The notes: generated by a model from the sequence alone, not told the origin. A stretch of 64,000 bases of DNA from Flavobacterium gyeonganense (GCF_029625295.1 NZ_CP121112.1:4898001-4962000), one strand, 5' to 3'; counted from the stretch's first letter, positions 26,469 through 35,155 are shown. Numbers and translations: made by a program.

Positions 26469-28260
26469 TTTAAACCGATTTAAGGCAGCCTTATTTTGTA
26501 TTTCTTTAGGGATGAGTCTTTCTGTATTCTCACAAAAAAAAGAAATTCCGTTATGGGACAAAATCCCTGATGCGATTGAAAACAAAGAATATACAGAAAA
26601 AATAGTCACTAATAAAGATGGCATTGCTGTAGATGTACGCAAAGTAACAGTACCTACACTAACAGCTTATTTTGCAGATCAGGAAAAATCAAATGGAACA
26701 TCAGTCATAATATGTCCGGGAGGTGCTTACGGAATGCTGGCCATTGACAAAGAAGGCTATAAAGTTGCCGAATGGCTTAACAGCTTAGGAATTAACGCTT
26801 TTGTTTTAAAATATCGATTGCCGAGCGATTTGATTATGAAAAACAAAACTGTCGCGCCATTGCAGGATGCACAGGAAGCCGTTCGTCTGGTTAGAAGAAA
26901 TAGTGCAAAATGGAAATTAAATCCTGAAAAAATTGGTTTCATGGGATTTTCTGCCGGAGGTCATCTGGCAGCAACTCTAGCCACACATTATGACGATAAG
27001 GTGTACACTCCTTCTGATACTACAAGTGCAAAACCTAACTTTTCAATTTTAATTTATCCTGTAATATCCATGCAGGAAGGTGTTACACATCAGGGTTCAA
27101 AGGATAATTTATTAGGCAAAAATGCACAGAACGAAATAGCCGACAAATATTCAAATGAAAAACAGGTAACGGCTTCAACGCCCAAAACTTTTTTAGTACA
27201 TGCGACAGATGATAAAGCTGTTCCTGTAGAAAACAGTATCAATTATTATCTGGCTTTAAAAAAAGAAAAAGTTCCGGCAGAAATTCATTTATATGAAAAC
27301 GGTGGTCATGGTTTTGGTCTTGGTGTAAAAGGTACTAATGCTTACTGGCCTGAAACCTGCAGGAAATGGCTTACTGTTAACGATTATATTTTAACAGGTG
27401 ACAGTTATATATTCACTTATTTTAAGGGTAATGGCGAAGACGGACTGCATTTGGCATACAGCGAAGACGGATATAAATGGAGTACTCTAAAAAATGACAC
27501 CTCTTTTTTAACTCCTGAAGTTGGCAAAGATAAACTTATGCGGGATCCTTGTGTCATAAAAGGAGGAGACGGCTTATATCATATGGTCTGGACAGTCAGC
27601 TGGACAGATAAAGGTATTGGCTATGCTTCTTCAAAAGATTTGATTCATTGGTCAAAACAGGAATTTATTCCGGTTATGACACATGAAGACAAAGCAAGAA
27701 ATACCTGGGCACCGGAAATTACGTATGATGAAAAATCTAAAACTTATATGATTTACTGGGCCTCGACAATTGACGGAAAGTTTTTAGAAACCAAATCGGA
27801 AGAAGAAAAAGGATACAATCACAGAATTTATTACACAAAAACTAAAGATTTCATAAAGTTCTCTAAAACCAAATTACTTTACGAACCTGGGTTTAATGTC
27901 ATCGATGCTTCTATTGTAAAAACAGACAAAGGTTACACCATGTATTTAAAAGACGAAACCAAAGTACCGGTTCAGAAAAATTTAAAAGTAGCAACCAGTA
28001 AAAAACTCGAAGGTCCTTACACAAAGGCAAGTGAACCTATTACAGGAAATTACTGGGCTGAAGGTCCTACTGCTATTCAAATAAACAATGAATGGATTGT
28101 GTATTTTGATAAATACACTCAAAAGAAATATGGTGCGGTAAAACAAACCTCCAAAGGTTGGGAAGACATTTCTGATGAGGTTAGTTTTCCTAAAGGCACA
28201 CGTCATGGAACTGTGATTAAAGTTTCTTCTGAGGTAATTACTGAATTGAAAAAACTATAA
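26452..28260 (+). CDS. Fusion of alpha/beta-hydrolase esterase and GH43-like glycosidase
   Basis: 602 residues with a signal peptide (AALFCISLGMSLSVFSQ). Residues about 30-305 are an alpha/beta-hydrolase: PGGAYGMLA oxyanion region, GFMGFSAGGHLAA nucleophile elbow (Ser), HATDDKAVP (Asp), GGHGFG (His). Residues about 310-602 are a five-bladed GH43-like propeller: MRDPCVIKGGDGLYHMVWT, NTWAPEITYDE, NVIDASIVK, YWAEGPTAI. The two halves would deacylate a side chain and hydrolyse a linked sugar in one polypeptide. It closes the plus-strand operon. The frame is continuous and both halves keep their active-site blocks, so this is a real fusion and not an assembly accident. Activities of both halves are inferred from family only. 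Confidence 0.88.
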   Translation: MKKSNNLNRFKAALFCISLGMSLSVFSQKKEIPLWDKIPDAIENKEYTEKIVTNKDGIAVDVRKVTVPTLTAYFADQEKSNGTSVIICPGGAYGMLAIDKEGYKVAEWLNSLGINAFVLKYRLPSDLIMKNKTVAPLQDAQEAVRLVRRNSAKWKLNPEKIGFMGFSAGGHLAATLATHYDDKVYTPSDTTSAKPNFSILIYPVISMQEGVTHQGSKDNLLGKNAQNEIADKYSNEKQVTASTPKTFLVHATDDKAVPVENSINYYLALKKEKVPAEIHLYENGGHGFGLGVKGTNAYWPETCRKWLTVNDYILTGDSYIFTYFKGNGEDGLHLAYSEDGYKWSTLKNDTSFLTPEVGKDKLMRDPCVIKGGDGLYHMVWTVSWTDKGIGYASSKDLIHWSKQEFIPVMTHEDKARNTWAPEITYDEKSKTYMIYWASTIDGKFLETKSEEEKGYNHRIYYTKTKDFIKFSKTKLLYEPGFNVIDASIVKTDKGYTMYLKDETKVPVQKNLKVATSKKLEGPYTKASEPITGNYWAEGPTAIQINNEWIVYFDKYTQKKYGAVKQTSKGWEDISDEVSFPKGTRHGTVIKVSSEVITELKKL

Positions 28261-28397
28261 ATTTAATATACCAATAACATAACTGGGTTGTAAAATCTAC
28301 TATTATAATTTGTTAAAAAACATTTTTATACTTTATCCACAACGTAACATATTATTACTTTATTAAATAGTAAAATGAGTACAAAATTATTACTCAT

Positions 28398-28405
28398 TAT
28401 ATTTG
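28398..28405 (+). promoter_or_regulatory. -7 element (TATATTTG) upstream of vgrG
   Basis: A perfect TAnnTTTG element 66 nt upstream of the VgrG start, in a 211-nt AT-rich gap. It marks a transcription unit separate from the PUL. No CAGG motif is near it. Confidence 0.45.
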
Positions 28406-28471
28406 TTAAAGTAATTTTAAATTCTATTTTTACAAAAAAATTCTTACTTAATAATTAATGTAAAAATAGTT

Positions 28472-30280
28472 ATGGCACATTTTTCAGAACAGGTACATAT
28501 CAGCATAGGGAGCTTTACCCAAAACGTCGTTTATCATAATTTAGAACTGTCACAAAAGATGGCCGATCACCATCATTTTTCTTTTGTATGGCAATACACA
28601 GGCAAGGCGATCATCAATCCGGCAGATCAGGCAAAGGCATTGCGAACCTATCTTGGAGATGAAGTTATCTTTACCTTTAAAAGCCTTACCGGAATCAGGT
28701 TAATGAGCAAAGGAATCATAACAGAATTATCTTCTATAGATCTTCACGGAAGTGCCGAAGGATTACATGTTAAAGGGATCAGCCATACTATCGTTCTGGA
28801 TGACATGAAAAAATCAAGAACCTACCAGCAAAGAGGTATGAATGATATCGTATTGGATATTTTAGCAGAAGGTCCGGGAGAGTTCTACGAAAGAGATGCT
28901 ATAAAATCTACCTATCTTCAAGAGTTCAAATACATGGCCCAGTATAATGAAACCAATTTTGATTTCTTAAAACGATTGGCCAGACGTTACGGACAATGGT
29001 TTTATTTTGACGGAATGCGAATGCAGTTCGGACAGACCAAAACCAGTAAAATAAAACTCATCAACGGGTCTTCGCTGCATGGTTTTAAAATCCAGACCAA
29101 TATGGCTTCCCATAAAATTTCTTTGGGAGGGTATGATTACAATGGAGCATCCAATATTCGTAATTCGGCAGCAAGAACATCCTCAGGAAGTAAAGACAGT
29201 TTCTCTGCCGTTGTAGGACACAATCAGGGAACCGTTACCCAAAACGATTTGAATAATGGAGCTTATACGACCAACGCCCAAAGCAGTGAAGAAATCCAGG
29301 AAATGGTCAGACTGCAGACCGCAGGCAGCGACGCCAATAGTGTATACTACAGTGGAACCTCTTATTTTCCGTTAGGACTTGGACAGGTTTTCAGCATCAT
29401 AAACCAGACTGTAGAGCATGAACTCATTGTGACAGAAGTAACACACATTTCTCAGGTCCACGGAAACTATTCCTGTAGTTTCAAGGCCATTCCGGCAGAT
29501 GTTGCCGCACCTCATTATACAGATGTAAATGTATTTGCCAAAGCAGAAACACAGCCAGCGAAAGTAAAAGACAACAATGATCCTGAAGGATTGGGACGTG
29601 TAAAAGTACAGTTCAACTGGGCAGGTGGAAACAATTCAAGTGAATGGATTCGAATGATTCAGCCACATTCTGGTTCAGGAAAAGGATTTTATTTTATTCC
29701 GGAAATTGGTGAAGAAGTTTTGGTAGGCTTTGAAGGAAGCAATGCGCAGAATCCGTATGTTTTAGGAACACAATATAATGGAAGTGAAACCAGTGGTTAT
29801 GCAGACGGTCAGAATAATGTGAAGGCAATTCATACCAGAAGTGGACATATTCTAAAATTTACTGAAGATGAAAGTATCATTATCACAGATAAAATTGGTA
29901 ATGAAATTCAGTTTGATACTATTGGCGGAAATATTAATATCACTGCGCCAAAAGTGATAACGATGAATGCTACTAATATTATTATGAATGCCTCTGAAAA
30001 TATTACTTCCACAGCAGGAATGAGTATTACAGAAAGTGCAGGAACTGATAAGTTTACTTCTGTAGGAATGTTACATACGACTACAGTGGGAGGAGATAGT
30101 CTACTAAATGTTATTGGAAGTCATTCTGAATTTATCGAAGGGGACTTACATTCGGAAACTAAAAAAGAACGAAAAACTGTAAGTGAAGGTGAAATTGCTT
30201 CTCATAGCACAGAAAAATATAAAATACATTCGGAAAAAGGAATTGAGAAAAATAGTACTGAAAATACCAATCAGAATTAA
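28472..30280 (+). CDS. vgrG: Type VI secretion VgrG spike protein (Bacteroidota type)
   Basis: 602 residues, no signal peptide. The N-terminal half has the gp27-like VgrG fold (FSFVWQYTGKAI, SRTYQQRGMNDIVLDILAEG, FDFLKRLARRYGQWFYFDG). The middle has the gp5 OB-fold block (DPEGLGRVKVQFNWAGG, FYFIPEIGEEVLVGFEG, PYVLGTQYNGSE). The C-terminal part is a repeat-rich beta-helix needle (about 450-600, TAPKVITMNATNIIMNAS and similar). It forms the puncturing tip of the contractile apparatus and carries effectors. No other T6SS structural gene is in the window, so this is an accessory spike-effector cassette. The downstream genes are tightly packed (10 nt, 5 nt, then an ATGA overlap). Confidence 0.93.
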   Translation: MAHFSEQVHISIGSFTQNVVYHNLELSQKMADHHHFSFVWQYTGKAIINPADQAKALRTYLGDEVIFTFKSLTGIRLMSKGIITELSSIDLHGSAEGLHVKGISHTIVLDDMKKSRTYQQRGMNDIVLDILAEGPGEFYERDAIKSTYLQEFKYMAQYNETNFDFLKRLARRYGQWFYFDGMRMQFGQTKTSKIKLINGSSLHGFKIQTNMASHKISLGGYDYNGASNIRNSAARTSSGSKDSFSAVVGHNQGTVTQNDLNNGAYTTNAQSSEEIQEMVRLQTAGSDANSVYYSGTSYFPLGLGQVFSIINQTVEHELIVTEVTHISQVHGNYSCSFKAIPADVAAPHYTDVNVFAKAETQPAKVKDNNDPEGLGRVKVQFNWAGGNNSSEWIRMIQPHSGSGKGFYFIPEIGEEVLVGFEGSNAQNPYVLGTQYNGSETSGYADGQNNVKAIHTRSGHILKFTEDESIIITDKIGNEIQFDTIGGNINITAPKVITMNATNIIMNASENITSTAGMSITESAGTDKFTSVGMLHTTTVGGDSLLNVIGSHSEFIEGDLHSETKKERKTVSEGEIASHSTEKYKIHSEKGIEKNSTENTNQN

Positions 30281-30290
30281 TTGAAGTACT

Positions 30291-30626
30291 ATGAAAGCAA
30301 TTCACGGAATAACAATAATGGAGATAGAAGATAAACCATATATGTTTTGCAATCTTAAAAATAATGCAGTCTATATTATAAAGGACAATAATGTAACTTA
30401 TAAGGATCCTTTTGGCAACTCTATGTCAAATACCTTCAGACAAATAAGAATTAATGGTAAATCTTTTGAATTAAATTCTTATCGGGAAGAGATTCGCCTA
30501 CAAGATGGTAAAACCATAATACTTTTGCCTAAAGAAGATATTCAGTATCTGGCCAACAAGACATTTTTTAATGATGATCAATTTAAAGTTATAGATTTTC
30601 TAACCAATACAATAATCCCGCAATAA
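30291..30626 (+). CDS. Unknown 111-residue protein between VgrG and effector
   Basis: I do not recognise this family. It is a small soluble protein without signal peptide or membrane segment. It starts 10 nt after vgrG and ends 5 nt before the effector. The N-terminal half is beta-rich (GITIMEIEDKPYMFCNLKNN, then FRQIRINGKSFELNSYREEI) and the C-terminal half helical. Position between spike and toxin suggests an adaptor or chaperone that loads the effector, or a stabiliser of it, but this is inference from order alone. Confidence 0.7.
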   Translation: MKAIHGITIMEIEDKPYMFCNLKNNAVYIIKDNNVTYKDPFGNSMSNTFRQIRINGKSFELNSYREEIRLQDGKTIILLPKEDIQYLANKTFFNDDQFKVIDFLTNTIIPQ

Positions 30627-30631
30627 AGAGT

Positions 30632-33061
30632 ATGTCAAGAACCAGATACGTAAAAGGGAATATTACCGAAATAACAGGTGGTAATAACACCATACATGCC
30701 AAGAGCGGAATTAAAATTATTTCCGGAAAAAAAATAGAAATCTCAGCTCCTGAAACTGTTTATGGAGAACCTGAAAAATATATTCCTCCCCCTATTAAAG
30801 TAGTTGAAAGCGAATACAAACTTGAGAGCGAATATGGACACGAACAGTTATCTGCTTTAGCAAGGCAATTAGACGAACTGCCTTTTATGTTTTTTATGAT
30901 TGGAATTTTTGGAGAAGAAATTGAAGCAAGTGCATTAAGTAAATTATACAGAGGACTTAGTGACGGTTCTATTAAAGCTCCGGAAATTATAGTAACAAAA
31001 ATTCCTCATAAAGGAAGAAAAGCCAATTATAGTAATTATAAAAAAAAGATATTGGTATGGGAGCATTTTATTGACATGGCAGTAAAAGATAATGATACAA
31101 GAGCAGAATTAATGGTGGCTTTGGTAGAAGAGTATGGACATCATATTGATAACCTATTAAGAACAGAACTTGCAACTAACGGGATTAAAGATACCGATTA
31201 TATAGACGAAGGAGCTAAATTTGCGTATGCCTTGTTTAGTTTTGATATTTTTAAAGAAACGCAGCTTTGTTTTGCAAAAGCACAAACTCCTAATTTTGCA
31301 GGGGATTTTATCATAGATTTCTCTGAATTACATACGCAATTAAAAGAATATGTAAACGAAGAAAAACAATATGATGCCAACCCAAACGAAGATGAAGAGG
31401 GTTTTGGTGCCGGTTTTGAGGCTGGTATGCACGGAGGTATTGAAAGAGAGGCTTTAGAAGAAATGGTTAGATATAGAAAACTAACTGAATTAGAAGTAAA
31501 ACAAATCTACTATGGAAACTGGCTTCGTGATTATTCCCAGATTATATTAGAAAGTACTATCAGACTAGAAAAAGCAGATATAGACAAAATTAAACAGAGC
31601 GGAATCAAACATCTAAACAGTTTGCTGAAAATGAATCCTTATAAACTATCTCATGATGGTCTGGTAAAGCTTTTAGAGATATTAGCTGCTAAAGAATTTG
31701 TTTTCGGTTCAAATAAATTCACTCATAATTATCAGGATCATGTTAAGACTTTTAGAAAAAACTACGGAAGTCTTACCAAAGATATTTTGGGGATATACCG
31801 TCCTGAAGAACACATCGACAACCCGAAAGGGTTAGAAGATTTTAGTAGTCTTAGTATTTCTTTTCAATATGAATATGCAAAAGGAAGTTTTACCACAAAG
31901 AAACTTTATGCAGGAGAAACTCCCAAAGCGCTATTGGTAAACGAACTTAATGTTAAAAACTATATAGCTACAAAAGGAGAATCAGATCCTCAAAGACCTA
32001 CATCTGATACTTATATGTTTCAACAGCTAAAAATGGCAGTTCAATATGGCAGGAACAAAGATGGTTTTAGGCATTTAGGGGCAGCTTTTCATGTACTCGA
32101 AGATTTTTTTTCGCACACTAATTTTGTAGAATTATCGTTAATAAAAGCAGGGAGTTTTTTGCTAGATAAAAATAAAAATAGTGCTTTAGGAAAAGAATTG
32201 TTGTTAGTATATCCTTGGGTAGAAGGCAAACAAGGTACAGATTATAGTACAATACCTCTAATAACGGGTAAATTTTTGCTTGACGATACTATGGCAAGTG
32301 TATTGCCTAAAGCAGGAGATAAAATGTTTCCTGTTGGAATACAGGATTATGAACAAAGAAAACCTGGCGACAGAACTTTTCAGGATGCTTTTATACTCAC
32401 CACTTTAGAAGATTTGTCTACCGGACAACAGTCTGATGGTCTGGAACAAAACCCGACTTATAAAGGAATGAAGACATCAGATATACTTAACATGTATAAA
32501 AATTATTTAAGACTTATTGATGCCAAATCTGCAGCAGTGGAATATACCGGCTGGTTAGGCAGAACAATAGACAGAGGGTTAAGTTACATGGGAGATTCGT
32601 TAGCGACGTTTAATAATATAGCATACAATTTACTTTTAGGTTCTGCAGATGATGATATAAAGGTAGAGCAAACAGAAAATAGTAATAAAAATTACGGAAC
32701 TGACCCAACCCATACCCAAGTAGCCAAAGACGCACTTAATCATCCCCTTAATCCTTTGGCGTCTGAGCTCGCCAAAATAGCGGTAAGAGATGTAGCCACA
32801 AGAATTTTGGAGATTTGGAAAACAGGTACTGACCCAACTGGGGAAGAACTTGCCAAATATGTAATAAACAAATACACCTTACATCCTGTGTATCAAATTA
32901 CGGATTGGGCTAATGAAACGGTGAATAGTTGGGTAAAAAATATCGATATTGAGACTATTAAGAGAATTCAGAGCGCTACTGTATATGATCATGCCGAACA
33001 GGTTACTCAAAGAGCCATAAGTAATAAAAAAGTGCAAGAAATTTTAAATTATTTTAAATGA
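30632..33061 (+). CDS. Large T6SS effector with spike-like N-terminus, EExGHxxD module and HET-C-like domain
   Basis: 809 residues, no signal peptide. Residues 1-55 (RYVKGNITEITGGNNTIHAK, then KIISGKKIEISAPE) look like the short beta-helical repeats of VgrG tips and probably attach the protein to the spike. Residues 160-200 contain VEEYGHHID (E166, E167, H170, H171, D173) followed by DEGAKFAYALF (D192, E193), a pattern resembling metal-site modules of the EExGHxxD...DEG type. Residues about 478-510 contain HLGAAFHVLEDFFSHTNFVE (H487, E490, D491, H495), a hallmark of HET-C-like domains, which in bacteria are found in secreted toxins. The function is likely antibacterial killing; the chemistry is not known from sequence. 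Its TGA overlaps the next gene's ATG (ATGA). Confidence 0.8.
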   Translation: MSRTRYVKGNITEITGGNNTIHAKSGIKIISGKKIEISAPETVYGEPEKYIPPPIKVVESEYKLESEYGHEQLSALARQLDELPFMFFMIGIFGEEIEASALSKLYRGLSDGSIKAPEIIVTKIPHKGRKANYSNYKKKILVWEHFIDMAVKDNDTRAELMVALVEEYGHHIDNLLRTELATNGIKDTDYIDEGAKFAYALFSFDIFKETQLCFAKAQTPNFAGDFIIDFSELHTQLKEYVNEEKQYDANPNEDEEGFGAGFEAGMHGGIEREALEEMVRYRKLTELEVKQIYYGNWLRDYSQIILESTIRLEKADIDKIKQSGIKHLNSLLKMNPYKLSHDGLVKLLEILAAKEFVFGSNKFTHNYQDHVKTFRKNYGSLTKDILGIYRPEEHIDNPKGLEDFSSLSISFQYEYAKGSFTTKKLYAGETPKALLVNELNVKNYIATKGESDPQRPTSDTYMFQQLKMAVQYGRNKDGFRHLGAAFHVLEDFFSHTNFVELSLIKAGSFLLDKNKNSALGKELLLVYPWVEGKQGTDYSTIPLITGKFLLDDTMASVLPKAGDKMFPVGIQDYEQRKPGDRTFQDAFILTTLEDLSTGQQSDGLEQNPTYKGMKTSDILNMYKNYLRLIDAKSAAVEYTGWLGRTIDRGLSYMGDSLATFNNIAYNLLLGSADDDIKVEQTENSNKNYGTDPTHTQVAKDALNHPLNPLASELAKIAVRDVATRILEIWKTGTDPTGEELAKYVINKYTLHPVYQITDWANETVNSWVKNIDIETIKRIQSATVYDHAEQVTQRAISNKKVQEILNYFK

Positions 33062-33846
33062 AACAATTAGTAATTTTAATATTGAGCAGTATGCTCATGC
33101 AATGCCAAACCTCAAAAAAAGAACTCATGCCAGAAAATGATATTTATATTAGTGAACATAGTATTACTTATAAAAGCCAGGAACTGCCTTTTGGGAAACC
33201 TGTTTCGGAATGGGTAAATGTTTTTGGTAAATATAGTAGAGTATATCAAACAAGCGTATACATTTGGGACGATTTAGGAATTTATGTTTCCGAATCCGAT
33301 AAAGATAATAGTATTGATGAACTCCATATCTTCTTTATGAACCTTGACAGTCCTTTAGGACAAATGGGAAAGCTTGAACAAGCGAAAGGTAGAATGTCTG
33401 TGAAATTTTTAAAGGAAAGAAATCATAAAGATGGATGGTTCCCAGAAAAGACGGATCCGGAATTTTATATGGATATGCTAAATGAAGAAAAAAATGGGCA
33501 TAAAGCACCAAAAAAATTCATTTATCCCTTTAAAATTTACTCAAAATCTCTAAATATTGAAGGCGCAGAAGTAAAAGCAGGGATGAAAGTATCAGACATT
33601 AATAAAAAAAGAGAAACGGCAGATTTACCAGTCATTAAATATTATGATGCTGATATGAATTCGAAAAATGAAGATGGTTCTCTCACTACGTTATCCAATG
33701 GTTATTTTACGACTTTTAATGGTTTCGATAATGACGAAGAACGATCAAAAGCAGATTTTTATAACATCATGTACCGCCAGACCGAAGGCGAAATAGAATA
33801 CATCCGTATTGTCCATGATAAAGGACAGGAATACTATAAATATTAA
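33058..33846 (+). CDS. Lipoprotein, candidate immunity protein (DUF7738-like)
   Basis: 262 residues. Short lipoprotein signal MKQLVILILSSMLMQ with C16 as the lipid Cys. No acidic residues follow directly (QTSKK), so the surface-export signal seen in SusD is missing and the protein probably faces the periplasm. The mature part contains QELPFGKPVSEWVNVFGKYS and YIWDDLGIYV, which I associate tentatively with DUF7738-type proteins found beside toxins. Translational coupling to the effector (ATGA overlap) is the usual arrangement for a cognate immunity protein. A truncated second copy of its C-terminal region lies at 34607-34732. Immunity is inferred from position and from this remnant. Confidence 0.75.
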   Translation: MKQLVILILSSMLMQCQTSKKELMPENDIYISEHSITYKSQELPFGKPVSEWVNVFGKYSRVYQTSVYIWDDLGIYVSESDKDNSIDELHIFFMNLDSPLGQMGKLEQAKGRMSVKFLKERNHKDGWFPEKTDPEFYMDMLNEEKNGHKAPKKFIYPFKIYSKSLNIEGAEVKAGMKVSDINKKRETADLPVIKYYDADMNSKNEDGSLTTLSNGYFTTFNGFDNDEERSKADFYNIMYRQTEGEIEYIRIVHDKGQEYYKY

Positions 33847-33905
33847 TTTAACTTCTTTAAGTAGGATTTTAATACAATACCAAGAAAAAAAACAATATAA
33901 AATTC

Positions 33906-34394
33906 ATGAAAGAACAAGTAAAATACTTTGCAAAAATATCATCTATAGCCATTTTCAGTTTTATAAAAATTAATTTATTAGGATTTGTTAATACTTTAAT
34001 TTGCTGTACAATAGGCTGTTTTTTATTATCAGCAAATGTTGGTCATGCAGCACATACCAATTCTGGAGCACTAATACTATTAGTGTTTTTTACCAGTAAA
34101 CCAGTTGGAACAACCTTACTTGTGCTAATTTTTTTAGCACCTTTTTTATATATAATACTTGGAAACAAATATATTATAAGTAAAGTTGTGCATCGTTTGA
34201 TAAAAGATAAGTCAGAGAGCACAATTACTCCATTATTAGATAAAGTCTTAACAAAATTCAAAGAAAATCAGCCTGATGGTTTAAAAAAAGGAGCCGATTT
34301 AGGATTAGCCAAAATTAAACTTTTAAATCAGGTAAAGTCAGAAACCGATAATAAATGGTTGAAAAAAGTATTGTTATTTGGATTAAAAAAATAA
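33906..34394 (+). CDS. Membrane protein of unknown function, reading frame interrupted at a 7-A run
   Basis: 162 residues in the zero frame, with two or three hydrophobic segments (about 18-48, 55-90) and a basic, amphipathic C-terminal part (LLDKVLTKFKENQPDGLKKG). The frame ends at GGA TTA AAA AAA TAA. Shifting back by one base at A AAA AAA continues the protein directly as LKK-IKLDDVDLSQDKIELKD and adds 57 residues with another hydrophobic segment near the end (AILFLQWIFLLIIWIIKV), ending at 34564. The full protein would be about 219 residues. I do not recognise the family. Its place behind the candidate immunity gene suggests a second protective or accessory function. Confidence 0.65.
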   Translation: MKEQVKYFAKISSIAIFSFIKINLLGFVNTLICCTIGCFLLSANVGHAAHTNSGALILLVFFTSKPVGTTLLVLIFLAPFLYIILGNKYIISKVVHRLIKDKSESTITPLLDKVLTKFKENQPDGLKKGADLGLAKIKLLNQVKSETDNKWLKKVLLFGLKK

Positions 34395-34564
34395 AGTTGG
34401 ACGATGTCGATTTAAGTCAGGATAAAATTGAATTGAAAGATATTATAAAAACAAAAACTATAAATGCATTACATAATACTACCGAACCTAGCAGAAAAGG
34501 TATTTTAGCAATTTTATTTCTACAATGGATTTTTCTATTAATAATTTGGATAATTAAAGTTTGA
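34385..34564 (+). pseudogene. Frame-shifted C-terminal part of the preceding membrane protein
   Basis: This stretch continues the 33906 gene in the -1 frame from the heptamer A AAA AAA (34385-34391). It encodes IKLDDVDLSQDKIELKD and a terminal membrane segment. It could be read as a separate 69-residue ORF from an ATG at 34355, but the first part of that ORF is only the out-of-frame reading of the upstream gene. Three explanations fit: programmed -1 frameshifting, a one-base loss in the A-run, or a sequencing error there. Confidence 0.6.
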
Positions 34565-34606
34565 TTTTTTTTATAAAATCTAAGCAAAAGCAAATTTGCC
34601 TTCTCC

Positions 34607-34732
34607 AAATATTATGATGCGGATCTGAATTCGAAAAATGAAGACGGCTCAACTACTTTATCAAATGGTTATTTTACTACTTTTAAAGGCTTCCTGACTC
34701 AATGTCACTCCAAAAAAAAGAATGCTTTATAG
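34607..34732 (+). pseudogene. Truncated second copy of the lipoprotein (immunity) gene
   Basis: Translating from 34607 gives KYYDADLNSKNEDGS, then TTLSNGYFTTFKGF. The intact lipoprotein has KYYDADMNSKNEDGS, then LTTLSNGYFTTFNGF, in the matching region (about 33637-33726). The match covers about 87 nt with few changes and one codon missing, then stops abruptly; the frame runs on to a TAG at 34730-34732. No start codon or signal sequence remains. It is the relic of a related immunity gene. Confidence 0.82.
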
Positions 34733-34750
34733 CAACTTCTGCGTCTCATA

Positions 34751-34793
34751 AATAATCTTTTTTTAGTTTCTGATGATCTGAAAAAAGATTATT
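34751..34793 (+). terminator. Intrinsic terminator of the T6SS cassette
   Basis: A perfect 13-bp stem AATAATCTTTTTT/AAAAAAGATTATT with a U-run after it, downstream of the immunity gene remnant. Confidence 0.75.
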
Positions 34794-34909
34794 TTTTTAC
34801 AGTCTTATATAAATATTAAAAATTCTCCATTAGTATATTTTTTTGACTTACATCAATTTTTCGGTTATTCACAAATTTCATCTTTGCAATGAACATAAAA
34901 ACAATAAAG

Positions 34910-35155
34910 ATGAATAAAAAACATTTCAAGTACATCAATACATTATTTGTAGTTTTACCAATGACATTAATAATGGCCTTTGTGGGATTGATTCGTAATT
35001 ATGGCTTTGGGGAAGATTGGTTTTTTAAATTTTTAAAAGCATGGAGCGTGATGCTTCCTGTTGCTTATCTGTCTGCATTTCTGATTATTCCAAGAGCAAG
35101 AAAACTGGCAGAAAAAGCAACTTCTAAAGATAAAACACAATCTATCCGGCTTTAA
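34910..35155 (+). CDS. DUF2798 family small membrane protein
   Basis: 81 residues from the ATG at 34910 (MNKKHFKYINTLFVVLPMTL). An upstream ATG at 34889 overlaps a TCTTTGCA stretch that looks like the promoter's -7 region, so the second ATG is preferred. Two membrane helices (about 10-30 and 47-67) with the family pattern LIMAFVGLIRNYGF and WFFKFLKAWSVMLPVAYLSAFLIIP match DUF2798. Function unknown. It is followed 42 nt later by a Crp-family regulator; the pair may be one transcript. Confidence 0.8.
   Translation: MNKKHFKYINTLFVVLPMTLIMAFVGLIRNYGFGEDWFFKFLKAWSVMLPVAYLSAFLIIPRARKLAEKATSKDKTQSIRL

Larger units (their letters stand above)
34565..34888. other. Gene-free stretch after the T6SS cassette
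   Basis: 324 nt. It contains the lipoprotein gene remnant (34607-34732), a strong terminator (34751-34793) and then AT-rich sequence leading to the DUF2798 gene. Confidence 0.75.

Noticed and set aside
34355-34564. Stand-alone 69-residue ORF
   Set aside because: Its first part is only the out-of-frame reading of the upstream membrane gene. It makes more sense as the -1 continuation from the A-run.
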